Part shown: in pieces, positions 1 through 8,251 of the stretch | How the letters are laid out: the number at the start of each line of letters is the position of its first letter | How positions within the stretch are numbered: the first letter of the stretch is position 1 | Assembly (NCBI RefSeq): GCF_043633585.1 | Contig: NZ_CP141832.1 | Location: 1,116,001 to 1,180,000, forward strand | From: Lacrimispora sinapis | GTDB lineage: Bacteria; Bacillota; Clostridia; Lachnospirales; Lachnospiraceae | Length of the DNA: 64,000 nucleotides | Direction of reading: 5' to 3' | Made by a program: the position numbers and the translations under genes | The notes under the pieces: generated by a model | The model's input: the letters and a program-made list of their open reading frames with translations, nothing else | What the model was told of the DNA's origin: nothing | The model's database searches: none

Positions 1-2
1 CG

Positions 3-365
3 GCATTCGCCCTGTCCCTGATTGTTGTAGTGATCATACGGAATTTATCCATGGATTACTCTTGGATCATAGCTATTATCGGGGGAACCATTACGCAGCT
101 TGGTGTTATATTTATCGGTGATATTGTTTTGGATGTATCTGTTTCCGTCATCCGGCTTCTGCTGGGAATGCTGGTTTCCATCCTGATTGCTGCGATTTAT
201 ACATTTTTTGTGTTTGCAGTGGATTATTCCCGGACAGAATACGTACAATTTGAAGATGACGACTATTATTATTACGTCAAGGCAGTTCCCAAGCTGACGG
301 TCAGCACGCCTGATGTAAAGGTTCAGAAAATTAATGCCACAAAACTCCAAAAGCCGCAAAGGTAG
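3..365 (+). CDS. C-terminal end of a membrane protein (5' partial)
   Basis: The reading frame is open from the left edge, so only the last ~120 residues are seen and the true start lies outside the window. The visible part has two or three hydrophobic helices (one at the very edge, then around IIGGTITQLGVIFIGDIV and IRLLLGMLVSILIAAIYTF) followed by a polar, tyrosine-rich cytosolic or surface tail of about 45 residues (DDDYYYY, then a Lys-rich end). It stops 27 bases before cdaA and is probably co-transcribed with it. I do not recognise the family. Its position suggests an envelope-linked role, but that is inference only. Confidence 0.6.
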   Translation, partial: AFALSLIVVVIIRNLSMDYSWIIAIIGGTITQLGVIFIGDIVLDVSVSVIRLLLGMLVSILIAAIYTFFVFAVDYSRTEYVQFEDDDYYYYVKAVPKLTVSTPDVKVQKINATKLQKPQR

Positions 366-392
366 CGAAGAAATCAAAGGGAGGTGGATTGG

Positions 393-1265
393 ATGGCGAA
401 TTTTTTAGATGGAATGTATTCCTGGGTATCCTTTCTTCCCAGGATTTCAAAAACAAACCTGGTTGAGATCATAATTATAGCGTTTTTGCTGTACGAGCTG
501 CTGACCTGGATCATGAATACTAGGGCATGGACCCTTCTTAAGGGGATCGTAGTAATCCTTCTTTTTTACGTCTTTGCTTATGTGTTCCGACTGGATAACC
601 TTCTCTGGATACTGAATAAGATTGCGACTCCGGCAGTAACCATGGTGATAGTGATTTTTCAGCCCGAGTTAAGAAAGGCACTGGAACAGCTGGGAAGCAA
701 GAATCCCTTTACCGGAATCCTGACCTTTGACGATGGAAAAGATAATTCGGGCTTTACCGATAAGACCCTCAATGAAGTGGTAAAGGCCACCTTTGAAATG
801 GCCAAGGTGAAGACCGGTGCCCTTATGGTTATTGAACGGGGAGATTCTTTAAAAGAAATTGAACGGACAGGAATCGAAGTTGGTGCCATTGTCAGCAGTC
901 AGCTTCTTATCAATATTTTTGAGCATAACACCCCTCTTCATGACGGTGCCATCGTGATCCGGGGCAATCGTGTGACTGCTGCGACCTGTTATCTTCCGCT
1001 GTCTGATAATATGACCATCAGTAAGGATCTTGGAACCAGGCACAGGGCGGCCGTCGGCGTAAGTGAAGTCAGTGACAGCATCACCATCGTTGTATCGGAA
1101 GAAACCGGGAAGGTGACGGTGGCGCTTGAAGGCGGTTTGAAACGAATCACAGATGCTGATATGCTGCGGTCTGTGCTTTCAGAGGTGAAGCAGACGGCAG
1201 AGGAAGGAAGCAGATTCAGGATTTTGAAGGGAAGGCGGAAGAATGAAGGAAAAGATACTAAATAA
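393..1265 (+). CDS. cdaA: Diadenylate cyclase CdaA (membrane-bound c-di-AMP synthase)
   Basis: Makes cyclic di-AMP from two ATP at the inner face of the membrane. The 290-residue protein starts with three hydrophobic helices (about residues 10-85) and continues into a DisA_N domain. The diagnostic nucleotide-binding motifs are visible: DGA at ~184-186 (in LHDGAIVIRGN) and RHR at ~216-218 (GTRHRAAVG). Length fits CdaA (about 270-290). I chose ATG 393 over the in-frame GTG at 384 because that GTG lies inside the ribosome site (AAAGGGAGGT, 377-386). The end overlaps ybbR by 23 bases, so the pair is translationally coupled, as is common for cdaA-cdaR. The glmM gene that often follows is not here. 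Confidence 0.95.
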   Translation: MANFLDGMYSWVSFLPRISKTNLVEIIIIAFLLYELLTWIMNTRAWTLLKGIVVILLFYVFAYVFRLDNLLWILNKIATPAVTMVIVIFQPELRKALEQLGSKNPFTGILTFDDGKDNSGFTDKTLNEVVKATFEMAKVKTGALMVIERGDSLKEIERTGIEVGAIVSSQLLINIFEHNTPLHDGAIVIRGNRVTAATCYLPLSDNMTISKDLGTRHRAAVGVSEVSDSITIVVSEETGKVTVALEGGLKRITDADMLRSVLSEVKQTAEEGSRFRILKGRRKNEGKDTK

Positions 1266-2544
1266 TCTTGGTCTGAAGGTTGCGTCCCTGGTGCTTGCTT
1301 TTGCCGTTTGGATGGCAATTGTCAATATCTCCAATCCGATTGTTGATGACTCACAGGTGGTTACTGTTGAGGTCCGCAATGCCAATGTGCTGAAAGCCAA
1401 TAATCTGACTTATGAGATTGTGGGCAAAGATGTGGTGACTGTCAGCTATCAGGTAAGAACAAGGGACCGTTCTCTTGTGAAAGCTTCGGACTTTCATGCG
1501 TATGTTGATTTAAAGGATTATAATGTGACCGGAGCCGTTCCGGTTACGGTTGAGATTAATAAAGATAAGGAAAATCTTGTCAAGAGTGATGCCATTACCG
1601 CAAAGCCGATGGTGCTGCGGGTGGATACGGAAGCTCTGCAGCGTAAGAAATTTGACTTACAGGTCAAAACAGAAGGCAATCCTGAGGAGGGATATGCCTG
1701 GGGCCCCATTCTTCCTTCTTCGGACAGTGTGACGGTAGAAGGCCCGGAATCCATTGTAGGCCAGATCAACCATGTGGGCGTGGAGGTCGATGTAGAGAAT
1801 AAGAATGCAGATTTTGATGTGACTGCGGCACCGGTCCTTTATGATGCCAACGGCAACAAACTGGATTTTGGAGATAAGATAACCGTCAGCCCTCATGAGA
1901 TAGAATGCCATGTATCTATTTTGAAGGCGAAAAATCTGTCTTTGAATTTTGAAGTGACTGGGGAAGTGGCAAAAGGATATCGGTATACAGGAGTGGAAAG
2001 CAGTGTGAAGTCTGTGCCGGTAGTCGGAACCAAATCCGTTCTTGCCTCCTTGTCCACGTTATCGGTTGCATCAGATAAGCTAAACATCAGCGGTGCGACT
2101 GGGGATAAAATCGTCCATCTCGATCTAAGCCAATATCTGCCTCCCAACACATCCGTTGTAGGCAATGAATATAAAAATGTTACGGTGAAACTCAAAGTAG
2201 AACCGCTGACGACCAGAACATTTACACTGGACTTGGAAAGTCTGGACAAATTGGGGATGGAAGCTGATTATGGTTACAGCTTCGACAAAAAAAACTCAGA
2301 TGTCACCATCAGGGGATTGAAAGAGGATCTTGATTCTCTGGATATAAATAAACTGAATGCGATTCTTGATGTTACAAATTTTCATACCGGACAAAATCCG
2401 GGAGTCTTGAAATTTGAGATTTCTGGAGGCTTTGAAGTGGTTAGCTATACACCGTTCAATGTGACGCTGGCTCTTAAAGAGCCGGCAGCCGCAACGGTTG
2501 AAAGTTCCACAGCATCAACAACAGAAGCGACGGAGTCGCAATAG
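1243..2544 (+). CDS. cdaR: YbbR-domain protein, CdaA regulator (CdaR)
   Basis: A 433-residue extracytoplasmic protein with one N-terminal membrane anchor (LASLVLAFAVWMAIV, about residues 9-27) and then several YbbR repeats made of beta-strands, with recurring elements such as VTVEVRN, VTVEGPES and VTIRGLKE. The tail is rich in Ser, Thr and Glu. YbbR/CdaR proteins contact CdaA and adjust its cyclase activity. The gene starts inside cdaA with a ribosome site AAGGGAAGG in the cdaA coding sequence. Family assignment is firm; the regulatory effect here is inferred from the family and the operon. Confidence 0.9.
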   Translation: MKEKILNNLGLKVASLVLAFAVWMAIVNISNPIVDDSQVVTVEVRNANVLKANNLTYEIVGKDVVTVSYQVRTRDRSLVKASDFHAYVDLKDYNVTGAVPVTVEINKDKENLVKSDAITAKPMVLRVDTEALQRKKFDLQVKTEGNPEEGYAWGPILPSSDSVTVEGPESIVGQINHVGVEVDVENKNADFDVTAAPVLYDANGNKLDFGDKITVSPHEIECHVSILKAKNLSLNFEVTGEVAKGYRYTGVESSVKSVPVVGTKSVLASLSTLSVASDKLNISGATGDKIVHLDLSQYLPPNTSVVGNEYKNVTVKLKVEPLTTRTFTLDLESLDKLGMEADYGYSFDKKNSDVTIRGLKEDLDSLDINKLNAILDVTNFHTGQNPGVLKFEISGGFEVVSYTPFNVTLALKEPAAATVESSTASTTEATESQ

Positions 2545-2600
2545 AAGGACTGTTCTTTCTTTTCAAGGAGAGAATGAGGAAGAAAGGGAGGGAATTCAGT

Positions 2601-2864
2601 ATGGTCAGCGCTAAAGTTGCTATAAAGAACCCAACTGGTCTTCATTTAAGACCGGCAGGGATTCTTTGTAAGGAAGCCATGAACTTTAAATCCACAGTGA
2701 GTTTTCGTTTTAAGAATACCACTGCCAATGCAAAAAGCGTGCTTAGCGTATTGGGCGCCTGCGTAAAAAGCGGCGATGAGATAACCTTTATCTGTGAGGG
2801 GGCGGATGAAGAGGAAGCTCTGGCGGCCATGGTCAAGGCTGTTGAGGAAGGCCTTGGCGAATAG
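2601..2864 (+). CDS. ptsH: Phosphocarrier protein HPr
   Basis: Small cytosolic phosphocarrier of the sugar phosphotransferase system (PTS); it takes phosphate from EI and passes it to EIIA proteins. The phosphorylated histidine falls exactly at His15 (TGLHLRPAG) and the regulatory serine at Ser46 (NAKSVLSV), the site used by HPr kinase in Gram-positives. The 87-residue length is typical. I prefer ATG 2601, preceded by AGGGAGG, to an upstream ATG at 2574 that would add nine residues and shift His15 out of register. It lies 34 bases before ptsI and 56 bases after cdaR. Confidence 0.95.
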   Translation: MVSAKVAIKNPTGLHLRPAGILCKEAMNFKSTVSFRFKNTTANAKSVLSVLGACVKSGDEITFICEGADEEEALAAMVKAVEEGLGE

Positions 2865-2898
2865 ATGCCATTACAATAATTAATAAGGAGGAAATGCA

Positions 2899-4614
2899 AT
2901 GTTTAAAGGAACAAATGCATCTGCGGGAATCGGCATTGGGAAAGCCGTAATCGTAGAAGAAACAGAACTGGTTATTAATAAAGGAAATGTAGAAGATACG
3001 GAAGCAGAAAAAGTCCGTTTTCAGGCAGCGGTAAAGCAGGCCATGGAGCAAACAGAGGCCCTGTCTAAGGATCTGGCAACAAGAGTTGGGGAAAAGGAAG
3101 CGGAGATTTTAAACGGACATATCCTTCTCCTTTCTGATCCTATGCTGATTGGTGAGATTGAGACTACGATTTCGGGGGAAAAAGTCAGCAGTGAATATGC
3201 GGTTGAAACCGTATGCAACACGTATGCAGATATGTTCGCTTCTATGGGCGATGAGCTTATGCAGCAGAGAGCTACCGATATGCGTGATATTAAGACACGA
3301 ATCCAGAAGATCCTTCTGGGCGTAAGCTCTGTGGATATTGCCGCCCTTCCGGAGGGAAGTGTGCTCGTGGCCAGAGATTTAACGCCATCCATGACAGCAG
3401 GAATCAATCCGGCCAATGTGACCGGAATTGTGACAGAGCTGGGTGGAAAGACTTCTCACAGTGCAATTCTTGCAAGAGCTTTGGAAATTCCTGCGGTTGT
3501 TGCATTGGAGGGATTTTTGGGCAAGGTCAAGGACGGAGATGATGTTGTGTTAGATGGTTCCGACGGAACCGTTTTTGTCAATCCGGAAGAATCCGTCAGG
3601 GCAGACTATGCTGCAAAAAGAGAGAAATTCTTAAAAGAGAAAAAAGAGCTTGAGCAGTATATCGGAAAGCCAACCATTACCAAAGATGGTGTTACGGTTG
3701 AACTGGTAGCCAATATCGGAAAACCGGAAGATGTGGAAAAAGTTCTGCAGTACGACGGGGAAGGCGTTGGCTTGTTCCGTACTGAATTTTTATTTATGGA
3801 CCGTTCAGCCATGCCCACCGAGGAAGAGCAGTTTGAGGCTTACAAAAAGGTTGCAGTTGCCATGAACGGCAAACCGGTCATTATCCGTACGTTAGATATT
3901 GGCGGAGACAAAGAGATTCCATATATGGGGCTTGTCAAGGATGAAAATCCATTCCTGGGCTATCGGGCCATTCGTTTTTGCTTAGACCGCAAAGAAGATG
4001 TATATAAGCCTCAGCTTCGTGCTCTTTTAAGGGCCAGTGCCTTTGGAAATATTAAAATCATGGTGCCTTTGGTGACCTGTATTGAGGAGATCAGAGAAGC
4101 AAAAGCACTTGTGGAAGAGATGAAAAAGGAACTGGATGAAAAAGGGATTGCTTATAAGAAAGACATCCAGATCGGTATTATGGTGGAGACAGCAGCCGCT
4201 TCTCTGATGGCAGATGTATTTGCAAAAGAAGTTGATTTCTTCAGCATAGGAACCAATGACTTAACACAGTACACCATGTCCGTAGACCGTGGAAACGATA
4301 AAGTCTCTTATTTGTATTCTCCGTTAAACCCTGCAGTGTTAAGAAGCATCCGTCATGTCATCGAATGCGGCCGAAAAGAAGGCATTATGGTGGGGATGTG
4401 TGGGGAAGCGGCCAGTGACCCGCTCATGATTCCTTTGCTTCTGGCATTTGGCTTGAATGAGTTCAGCATGAGTGCTTCCGCCATTTTGAATGCAAGAAAG
4501 CTGATTACCGGATACAGCACCAAGGAGTTACAGGAAATAGCAGATAAGGCCATGTCCTTTGCAACCACAAAGGAAATTGAAGATTATTTGAAAGAGTTCA
4601 TCAGCCGTTCTTAA
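2899..4614 (+). CDS. ptsI: PTS enzyme I (phosphoenolpyruvate-protein phosphotransferase)
   Basis: Transfers phosphate from phosphoenolpyruvate to HPr, the first step for all PTS sugars. The 571 residues show the normal order: an N-terminal HPr-binding helical region, the phosphohistidine domain with the active His near residue 187 (GGKTSHSAILARA), a linker, and a C-terminal PEP-binding barrel (GVGLFRTEFLFMDR, GTNDLTQYTMSVDR and the catalytic Cys in MVGMCGEAASD). The ribosome site is AAGGAGG, eight bases ahead. It follows ptsH directly and is closed by a strong terminator, so ptsHI end the upstream operon. Confidence 0.97.
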   Translation: MFKGTNASAGIGIGKAVIVEETELVINKGNVEDTEAEKVRFQAAVKQAMEQTEALSKDLATRVGEKEAEILNGHILLLSDPMLIGEIETTISGEKVSSEYAVETVCNTYADMFASMGDELMQQRATDMRDIKTRIQKILLGVSSVDIAALPEGSVLVARDLTPSMTAGINPANVTGIVTELGGKTSHSAILARALEIPAVVALEGFLGKVKDGDDVVLDGSDGTVFVNPEESVRADYAAKREKFLKEKKELEQYIGKPTITKDGVTVELVANIGKPEDVEKVLQYDGEGVGLFRTEFLFMDRSAMPTEEEQFEAYKKVAVAMNGKPVIIRTLDIGGDKEIPYMGLVKDENPFLGYRAIRFCLDRKEDVYKPQLRALLRASAFGNIKIMVPLVTCIEEIREAKALVEEMKKELDEKGIAYKKDIQIGIMVETAAASLMADVFAKEVDFFSIGTNDLTQYTMSVDRGNDKVSYLYSPLNPAVLRSIRHVIECGRKEGIMVGMCGEAASDPLMIPLLLAFGLNEFSMSASAILNARKLITGYSTKELQEIADKAMSFATTKEIEDYLKEFISRS

Positions 4615-4626
4615 TGAATTAAAGTG

Positions 4627-4662
4627 AAAAGGCAGCTGCCGCCTGGCGTTGGCTGCCTTTTT
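4627..4662 (+). terminator. Rho-independent terminator after ptsI
   Basis: GGCAGC (4631-4636) pairs with GCTGCC (4652-4657), flanked by an A-tract before and a T-tract after. It sits 13 bases after the ptsI stop. Confidence 0.85.
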
Positions 4663-4706
4663 CCATAGAAAGGATGCGCTGTGATTTTTTACCAAAGGGG
4701 ATTTGA

Positions 4707-6002
4707 ATGATGAGTGTTTATCTGATCAGTTATGCAGCGTCTTTTTTGTTTGCAAGAGCAGGAGTTTATTGGCTGTCGGGCCTTGTTTTGATGCTGACAG
4801 CTCTTTTTCTGTACTGGTACGATTATCGGAGAACGGAAAATATTATTCATTTAAGGGGATTGTTTTCCTTATTCTGGGTAGGCGGGGAAGGCGTTGCCTG
4901 CCTAAAGCTGTCAGAACTGTCCAGCGACTGGAATATTATTACATGGCTCTGCTTTTTGGTGGCATTTCTCGGCTTTTGGGTTGCGTTTGAATTTATGGCG
5001 GGAATGCAGGGGGAAGCAGGCGGACGCCGATCCAGCTGGTTCAGCTTTAAAGGCTATGAAAAGCCGCTGTTTCTTTCCATGCTCCTGGTTACGTTTCTCT
5101 CCGTGGCAGCGTTTATCATTGAGGCGGTGGTGCTGGGATTTATCCCGTTTTTTGTAAAGGGAGTTCCCCATGCTTACTCCTCCTTTCATATTACCGGACT
5201 ACATTATTTTACGGTATCAAGCGTATTGGTACCTGCAATATCAGTCCTGTATTTCAGCATAGAGCAGGGGAGGAACAGCTTTCGGTTTGTAGTGGCAATC
5301 CTGATGAACATCATTGCCTGTGCCATCCCTGTGCTGTGCGTATCCCGTTTTCAGCTGATTCTGGCGGTGGGCCTGGCGGTCCTCACCTACATTGCCATGG
5401 AGCACAGACTTAGAATCCTCTATGCGGTGGGACTGGCGCTTGGAATGATTCCGATTTATGTGCTCCTTACCATAGCAAGAGGCCATGATGTGACGTATTT
5501 AAACGGCATCTTTCAGATGAAGAACAGTCATATGCCAATCTTCATCACTCAGCCGTATATGTATATAGCTAATAATTACGATAATTTCAACTGCATGGTG
5601 GAGTGGCTTCCTTCCCATACCTTTGGTCTTCGCATGCTGTTTCCTTTATGGGCGCTGACCGGACTGAAATTCCTTGTTCCGGCCCTTGTTGACTTTCCGA
5701 TTTATGTGACAAAGGAAGAACTGACAACGGTTACACTGTTTTATGATTCCTTTTATGATTTTGGCATTGTTGGAGTTCTGCTTCTTGGGTGTATTCTGGG
5801 AATCGCCGCATTTTTCCTGATGCGTATGGTCAAGCGGGTCCGTAACCCCATTGGCTATCTGTTCTACGCCCAGTTTGCCATGTATATGATCCTGTCATTT
5901 TTTACCACCTGGTTCAGCAATCCGGCCACCTGGTTTTATCTTGGAATGACCGGTGTCTTGTATGTGTTCTGCTCCTGGCGAAACGATGGAAGACACGGTT
6001 GA
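4707..6002 (+). CDS. Oligosaccharide repeat-unit polymerase-like membrane protein (Wzy type)
   Basis: A 431-residue protein with about twelve hydrophobic segments and little soluble sequence. The middle and C-terminal part (FQLILAVGLAVLTYIAMEHR, then YIANNYDNFNC, then YDSFYDFGIVGVLLLG and FTTWFSNPATWF) resembles the O-antigen/exopolysaccharide polymerase family with the YIANNYDNF signature. Such proteins join lipid-linked repeat units outside the membrane. ATG 4707 or 4710 is possible; AAAGGGG lies 6-9 bases ahead. The gene is alone between two terminators with no glycosyltransferases or flippase nearby. The family call is probable; the substrate is unknown. Confidence 0.7.
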   Translation: MMSVYLISYAASFLFARAGVYWLSGLVLMLTALFLYWYDYRRTENIIHLRGLFSLFWVGGEGVACLKLSELSSDWNIITWLCFLVAFLGFWVAFEFMAGMQGEAGGRRSSWFSFKGYEKPLFLSMLLVTFLSVAAFIIEAVVLGFIPFFVKGVPHAYSSFHITGLHYFTVSSVLVPAISVLYFSIEQGRNSFRFVVAILMNIIACAIPVLCVSRFQLILAVGLAVLTYIAMEHRLRILYAVGLALGMIPIYVLLTIARGHDVTYLNGIFQMKNSHMPIFITQPYMYIANNYDNFNCMVEWLPSHTFGLRMLFPLWALTGLKFLVPALVDFPIYVTKEELTTVTLFYDSFYDFGIVGVLLLGCILGIAAFFLMRMVKRVRNPIGYLFYAQFAMYMILSFFTTWFSNPATWFYLGMTGVLYVFCSWRNDGRHG

Positions 6003-6016
6003 ATGGAGATATTGCT

Positions 6017-6057
6017 GCAAAAAAAAGATGCGTTTTAATTCGGCGCATCTTTTTTGC
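6017..6057. terminator. Bidirectional terminator between convergent genes
   Basis: AAAAAAGATGCG (6021-6032) and CGCATCTTTTTT (6044-6055) form a 12-bp stem with T-tracts in both directions, serving the Wzy-like gene and the convergent araC-type gene. Confidence 0.9.
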
Positions 6058-6060
6058 TGT

Positions 6061-6912
6061 CTAAAAAAGCTGAGATTCTTTTATTGTTTCAGAAGGTGAA
6101 ATGTGAAAATGCTTTTTGTACGCCCTGGAAAAGGTGGAGTAATTTTTAAAACCGCTTTGAAAGCAGACTTCGGTGACAGAAAGTCCTCTCCGCAAAAGGT
6201 CTCTGGCCAGCAGCAGCCGTTTTTCTGTGATATAGTCAAAAAGCGTGTAACCGGTTTCCTCTTTGAACAGATGCATCAGATGGTATCTGCTGATATAACA
6301 GGATTCTGCGATAGCGTCTACGGACATATCTTCTATTAGATGGCTGTTGATATAATCCATAATGGCCAATATCCTTCGGTCTCCGGTGGCCGGGGATAAA
6401 TATTTTACAAGATTTGTCAGAGAAGCCCGGTTTAGCTGGATTATGAATTCCAGAAAAAGCACCTGACAGTATAAGTCTCTGGCATACCCGTCATGAGTGC
6501 ACGCATATTCCAGATCCGTCAGTGTGCGGTACAAACTGCTTTTTTCCATGGAATGAAGCCGGAGTACATGAGAATGAAGTTCTTTGGATTTTTTAAAGCA
6601 GGCACTGAGATCATAAGTGTCTGACTGATATGCCTGTAAAAAGCCGGGAGACAAATATACAATGATTCTCTCATAGGGAACAGAGGGATCAATATCCGGC
6701 TTATGGATATCATTGTGATTTACCAGCAGGATGTCATAGGGTTCCAATTGATAGGCACAGCCTTCGATCCGATAGGTTACGTTTCCTTGAATGAAAATGA
6801 TGATTTTATCAAAATCATGGTAATGGTATTCAAAATCCTGTTTCTTTGTGTCAATAAGATGAAACAGCTTAAAATCACTGTTTAAATATCCCCGTTTTTC
6901 ATAGTTATCCAT
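6061..6912 (-). CDS. AraC-family transcriptional regulator with cupin sensor domain
   Basis: A 283-residue regulator. The N-terminal ~150 residues look like a cupin sensor (HYHDFDKIIIFIQGNVTYRIEG, then LEPYDILLVNHNDIHKP). The C-terminal ~100 residues hold two helix-turn-helix units (MSVDAIAESCYISRYHLMHLF and LSVTEVCFQSGFKNYSTFSR), the AraC hallmark. I chose ATG 6912 because it has AGGAGGGAG nine bases ahead; the longer frame to 6975 has no such site. It is divergent from the Ser/Ser dapF paralogue at 7138, so that gene is the most likely target. The ligand is unknown. Confidence 0.9.
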   Translation of the reverse strand: MDNYEKRGYLNSDFKLFHLIDTKKQDFEYHYHDFDKIIIFIQGNVTYRIEGCAYQLEPYDILLVNHNDIHKPDIDPSVPYERIIVYLSPGFLQAYQSDTYDLSACFKKSKELHSHVLRLHSMEKSSLYRTLTDLEYACTHDGYARDLYCQVLFLEFIIQLNRASLTNLVKYLSPATGDRRILAIMDYINSHLIEDMSVDAIAESCYISRYHLMHLFKEETGYTLFDYITEKRLLLARDLLRRGLSVTEVCFQSGFKNYSTFSRAYKKHFHISPSETIKESQLF

Positions 6913-7057
6913 TGGTGGCGGCTCCCTCCTTTTCTTTCTTTTATAATACAACACTATTTGCAATATAAAAAGCATTATATTGGTAGAAATGATAAAATGT
7001 GCTGTATATAATAAAATTATATCGCTTTTGTTTCAAACAGGTAAAAGGAAAATCAAC

Positions 7058-7090
7058 ATGAAAAACGTTGTGCAGGCGGGGATTTCATAG
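7058..7090 (+). other. Possible 10-codon leader ORF upstream of the dapF paralogue
   Basis: ATG at 7058 follows AAAAGGAAAA by about seven bases and runs 10 codons (MKNVVQAGIS) to TAG, 47 bases before the dapF-like start. It may be a leader peptide or chance; nothing else supports translation. Confidence 0.2.
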
Positions 7091-7137
7091 AAAGACCTAA
7101 GTAACGGTAATGCCAAACGCAGGAAAGGAGTTTTATA

Positions 7138-7998
7138 ATGAATATAACTTTGGAAAAATACCATGGACTGGGAAATGATTATCTCATCTTTGATCCCAAT
7201 AAAAATGATTTGAAACTGACGAAAGAAAATATCCGTCTGATCTGTAACCGTAATTTTGGTGTGGGGTCTGACGGGCTTTTGGTGGGACCGATTCTTGGCC
7301 AGGATAAGCTGGAAGTAAAGATTTTAAATCCGGACGGAAGTGAAGCAGAAATCAGCGGCAATGGAGTCCGTATTTTTGGCAAGTACTTAAAGGATGCGGG
7401 ATATGTGCAGAAGAACCGCTTTATCATCAATACATTAAGCGGACAGCAGACGCTGCAGTACTTAAATGAAGAGGGAACCAAAATCAAAGTTTCTATGGGG
7501 AAATTAAGCTTTTACAGCGATGAAATTCCTGTAACGGGACCGAGAAGAGAAGTGTTAAATGAGACCATGATGTTTGGCAGTATTCCTTACCGGGTTACCT
7601 GTGTAAACATAGGAAATCCTCATTGCGTGATCTGGTTAAACGATATTTCAAAAGAGCTGGTATGCCGGATCGGGAAATATTCGGAATCCGCGGAGTATTT
7701 TCCGGAAAAGATCAATACCCAGCTTTTAAAGGTGGTAGACCGTACTAATATTGAGATAGAAATCTATGAACGGGGCGCCGGATATACCCTTGCTTCCGGA
7801 ACCAGCGGCTGTGCAGCTGCAGGTGCCGCCTATCGGATGGGCCTGACTGATCCAAAGATGTATGTGCATATGCCCGGCGGAGTCTTGGAGGTTGAGATTG
7901 AAGAAGACGGCAATGTGCTGATGACGGGAGAAGTAGGATATGTAGGCAGATTTTCACTTTCTCATGAACTGACAGAGCAGCTGAAAGCACTTCAGTAG
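7138..7998 (+). CDS. Diaminopimelate epimerase paralogue with both catalytic cysteines replaced by serine
   Basis: A full-length (286-residue) DapF-fold protein. It keeps the substrate-binding elements: GLGNDY (~11-16), GVGSDG (~41-46), the NPDGSEAE loop, NIGNPH (~157-162) and the ERG motif (211-213). In DapF the two acid/base residues are cysteines in CGNG and ACGTG. Here they read SGNG (Ser73, codon AGC) and ASGTSG (Ser220, codon TCC). Family knowledge says Cys-to-Ser changes abolish or sharply reduce epimerisation, so this is probably not the housekeeping enzyme; a normal dapF lies at 24102. The ribosome site AGGAAAGGAG is clear. It is divergent from an AraC regulator. A different racemase, isomerase, dehydratase or binding role is possible. 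Confidence 0.85.
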   Translation: MNITLEKYHGLGNDYLIFDPNKNDLKLTKENIRLICNRNFGVGSDGLLVGPILGQDKLEVKILNPDGSEAEISGNGVRIFGKYLKDAGYVQKNRFIINTLSGQQTLQYLNEEGTKIKVSMGKLSFYSDEIPVTGPRREVLNETMMFGSIPYRVTCVNIGNPHCVIWLNDISKELVCRIGKYSESAEYFPEKINTQLLKVVDRTNIEIEIYERGAGYTLASGTSGCAAAGAAYRMGLTDPKMYVHMPGGVLEVEIEEDGNVLMTGEVGYVGRFSLSHELTEQLKALQ

Positions 7999-8023
7999 GG
8001 GCAAGAAATAAATACTTCGTTAA

Positions 8024-8048
8024 AATCTGGTATATGCAGATTATTTTT
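8024..8048 (+). terminator. Weak terminator candidate after the dapF paralogue
   Basis: AATCTG (8024-8029) pairs with CAGATT (8037-8042), then ATTTTT. The stem is only six or seven pairs in AT-rich sequence. Confidence 0.3.
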
Positions 8049-8166
8049 CCTTCCTATCTTATAATTTTATTATATATTTGTACATTTTTTTCTTATAAAA
8101 CCAGACTTTATGAATATTATTAAAAGATTATGCATAAAAATACTGATTTATTCAACTGCGAATCTG

Positions 8167-8196
8167 TTGACGGAAACCGCATTTTCATACTATAAT
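8167..8196 (+). promoter_or_regulatory. Sigma-A-type promoter for the GGDEF/EAL gene
   Basis: TTGACG (8167-8172) and a perfect TATAAT (8191-8196) are 18 bases apart, 56 bases before the chosen start codon. Confidence 0.75.
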
Positions 8197-8251
8197 ATTA
8201 CAATAGTTTAGTAGGTGCGTAGTTAATGAGATGCAGGAGAGGCGGAAATGT

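Noticed and set aside
384..392. GTG 384 as the cdaA start
   Set aside because: It is part of the ribosome site for ATG 393.
7138..7998. The Ser/Ser dapF as a pseudogene
   Set aside because: The frame is intact, full length, with a good ribosome site and conserved binding motifs.
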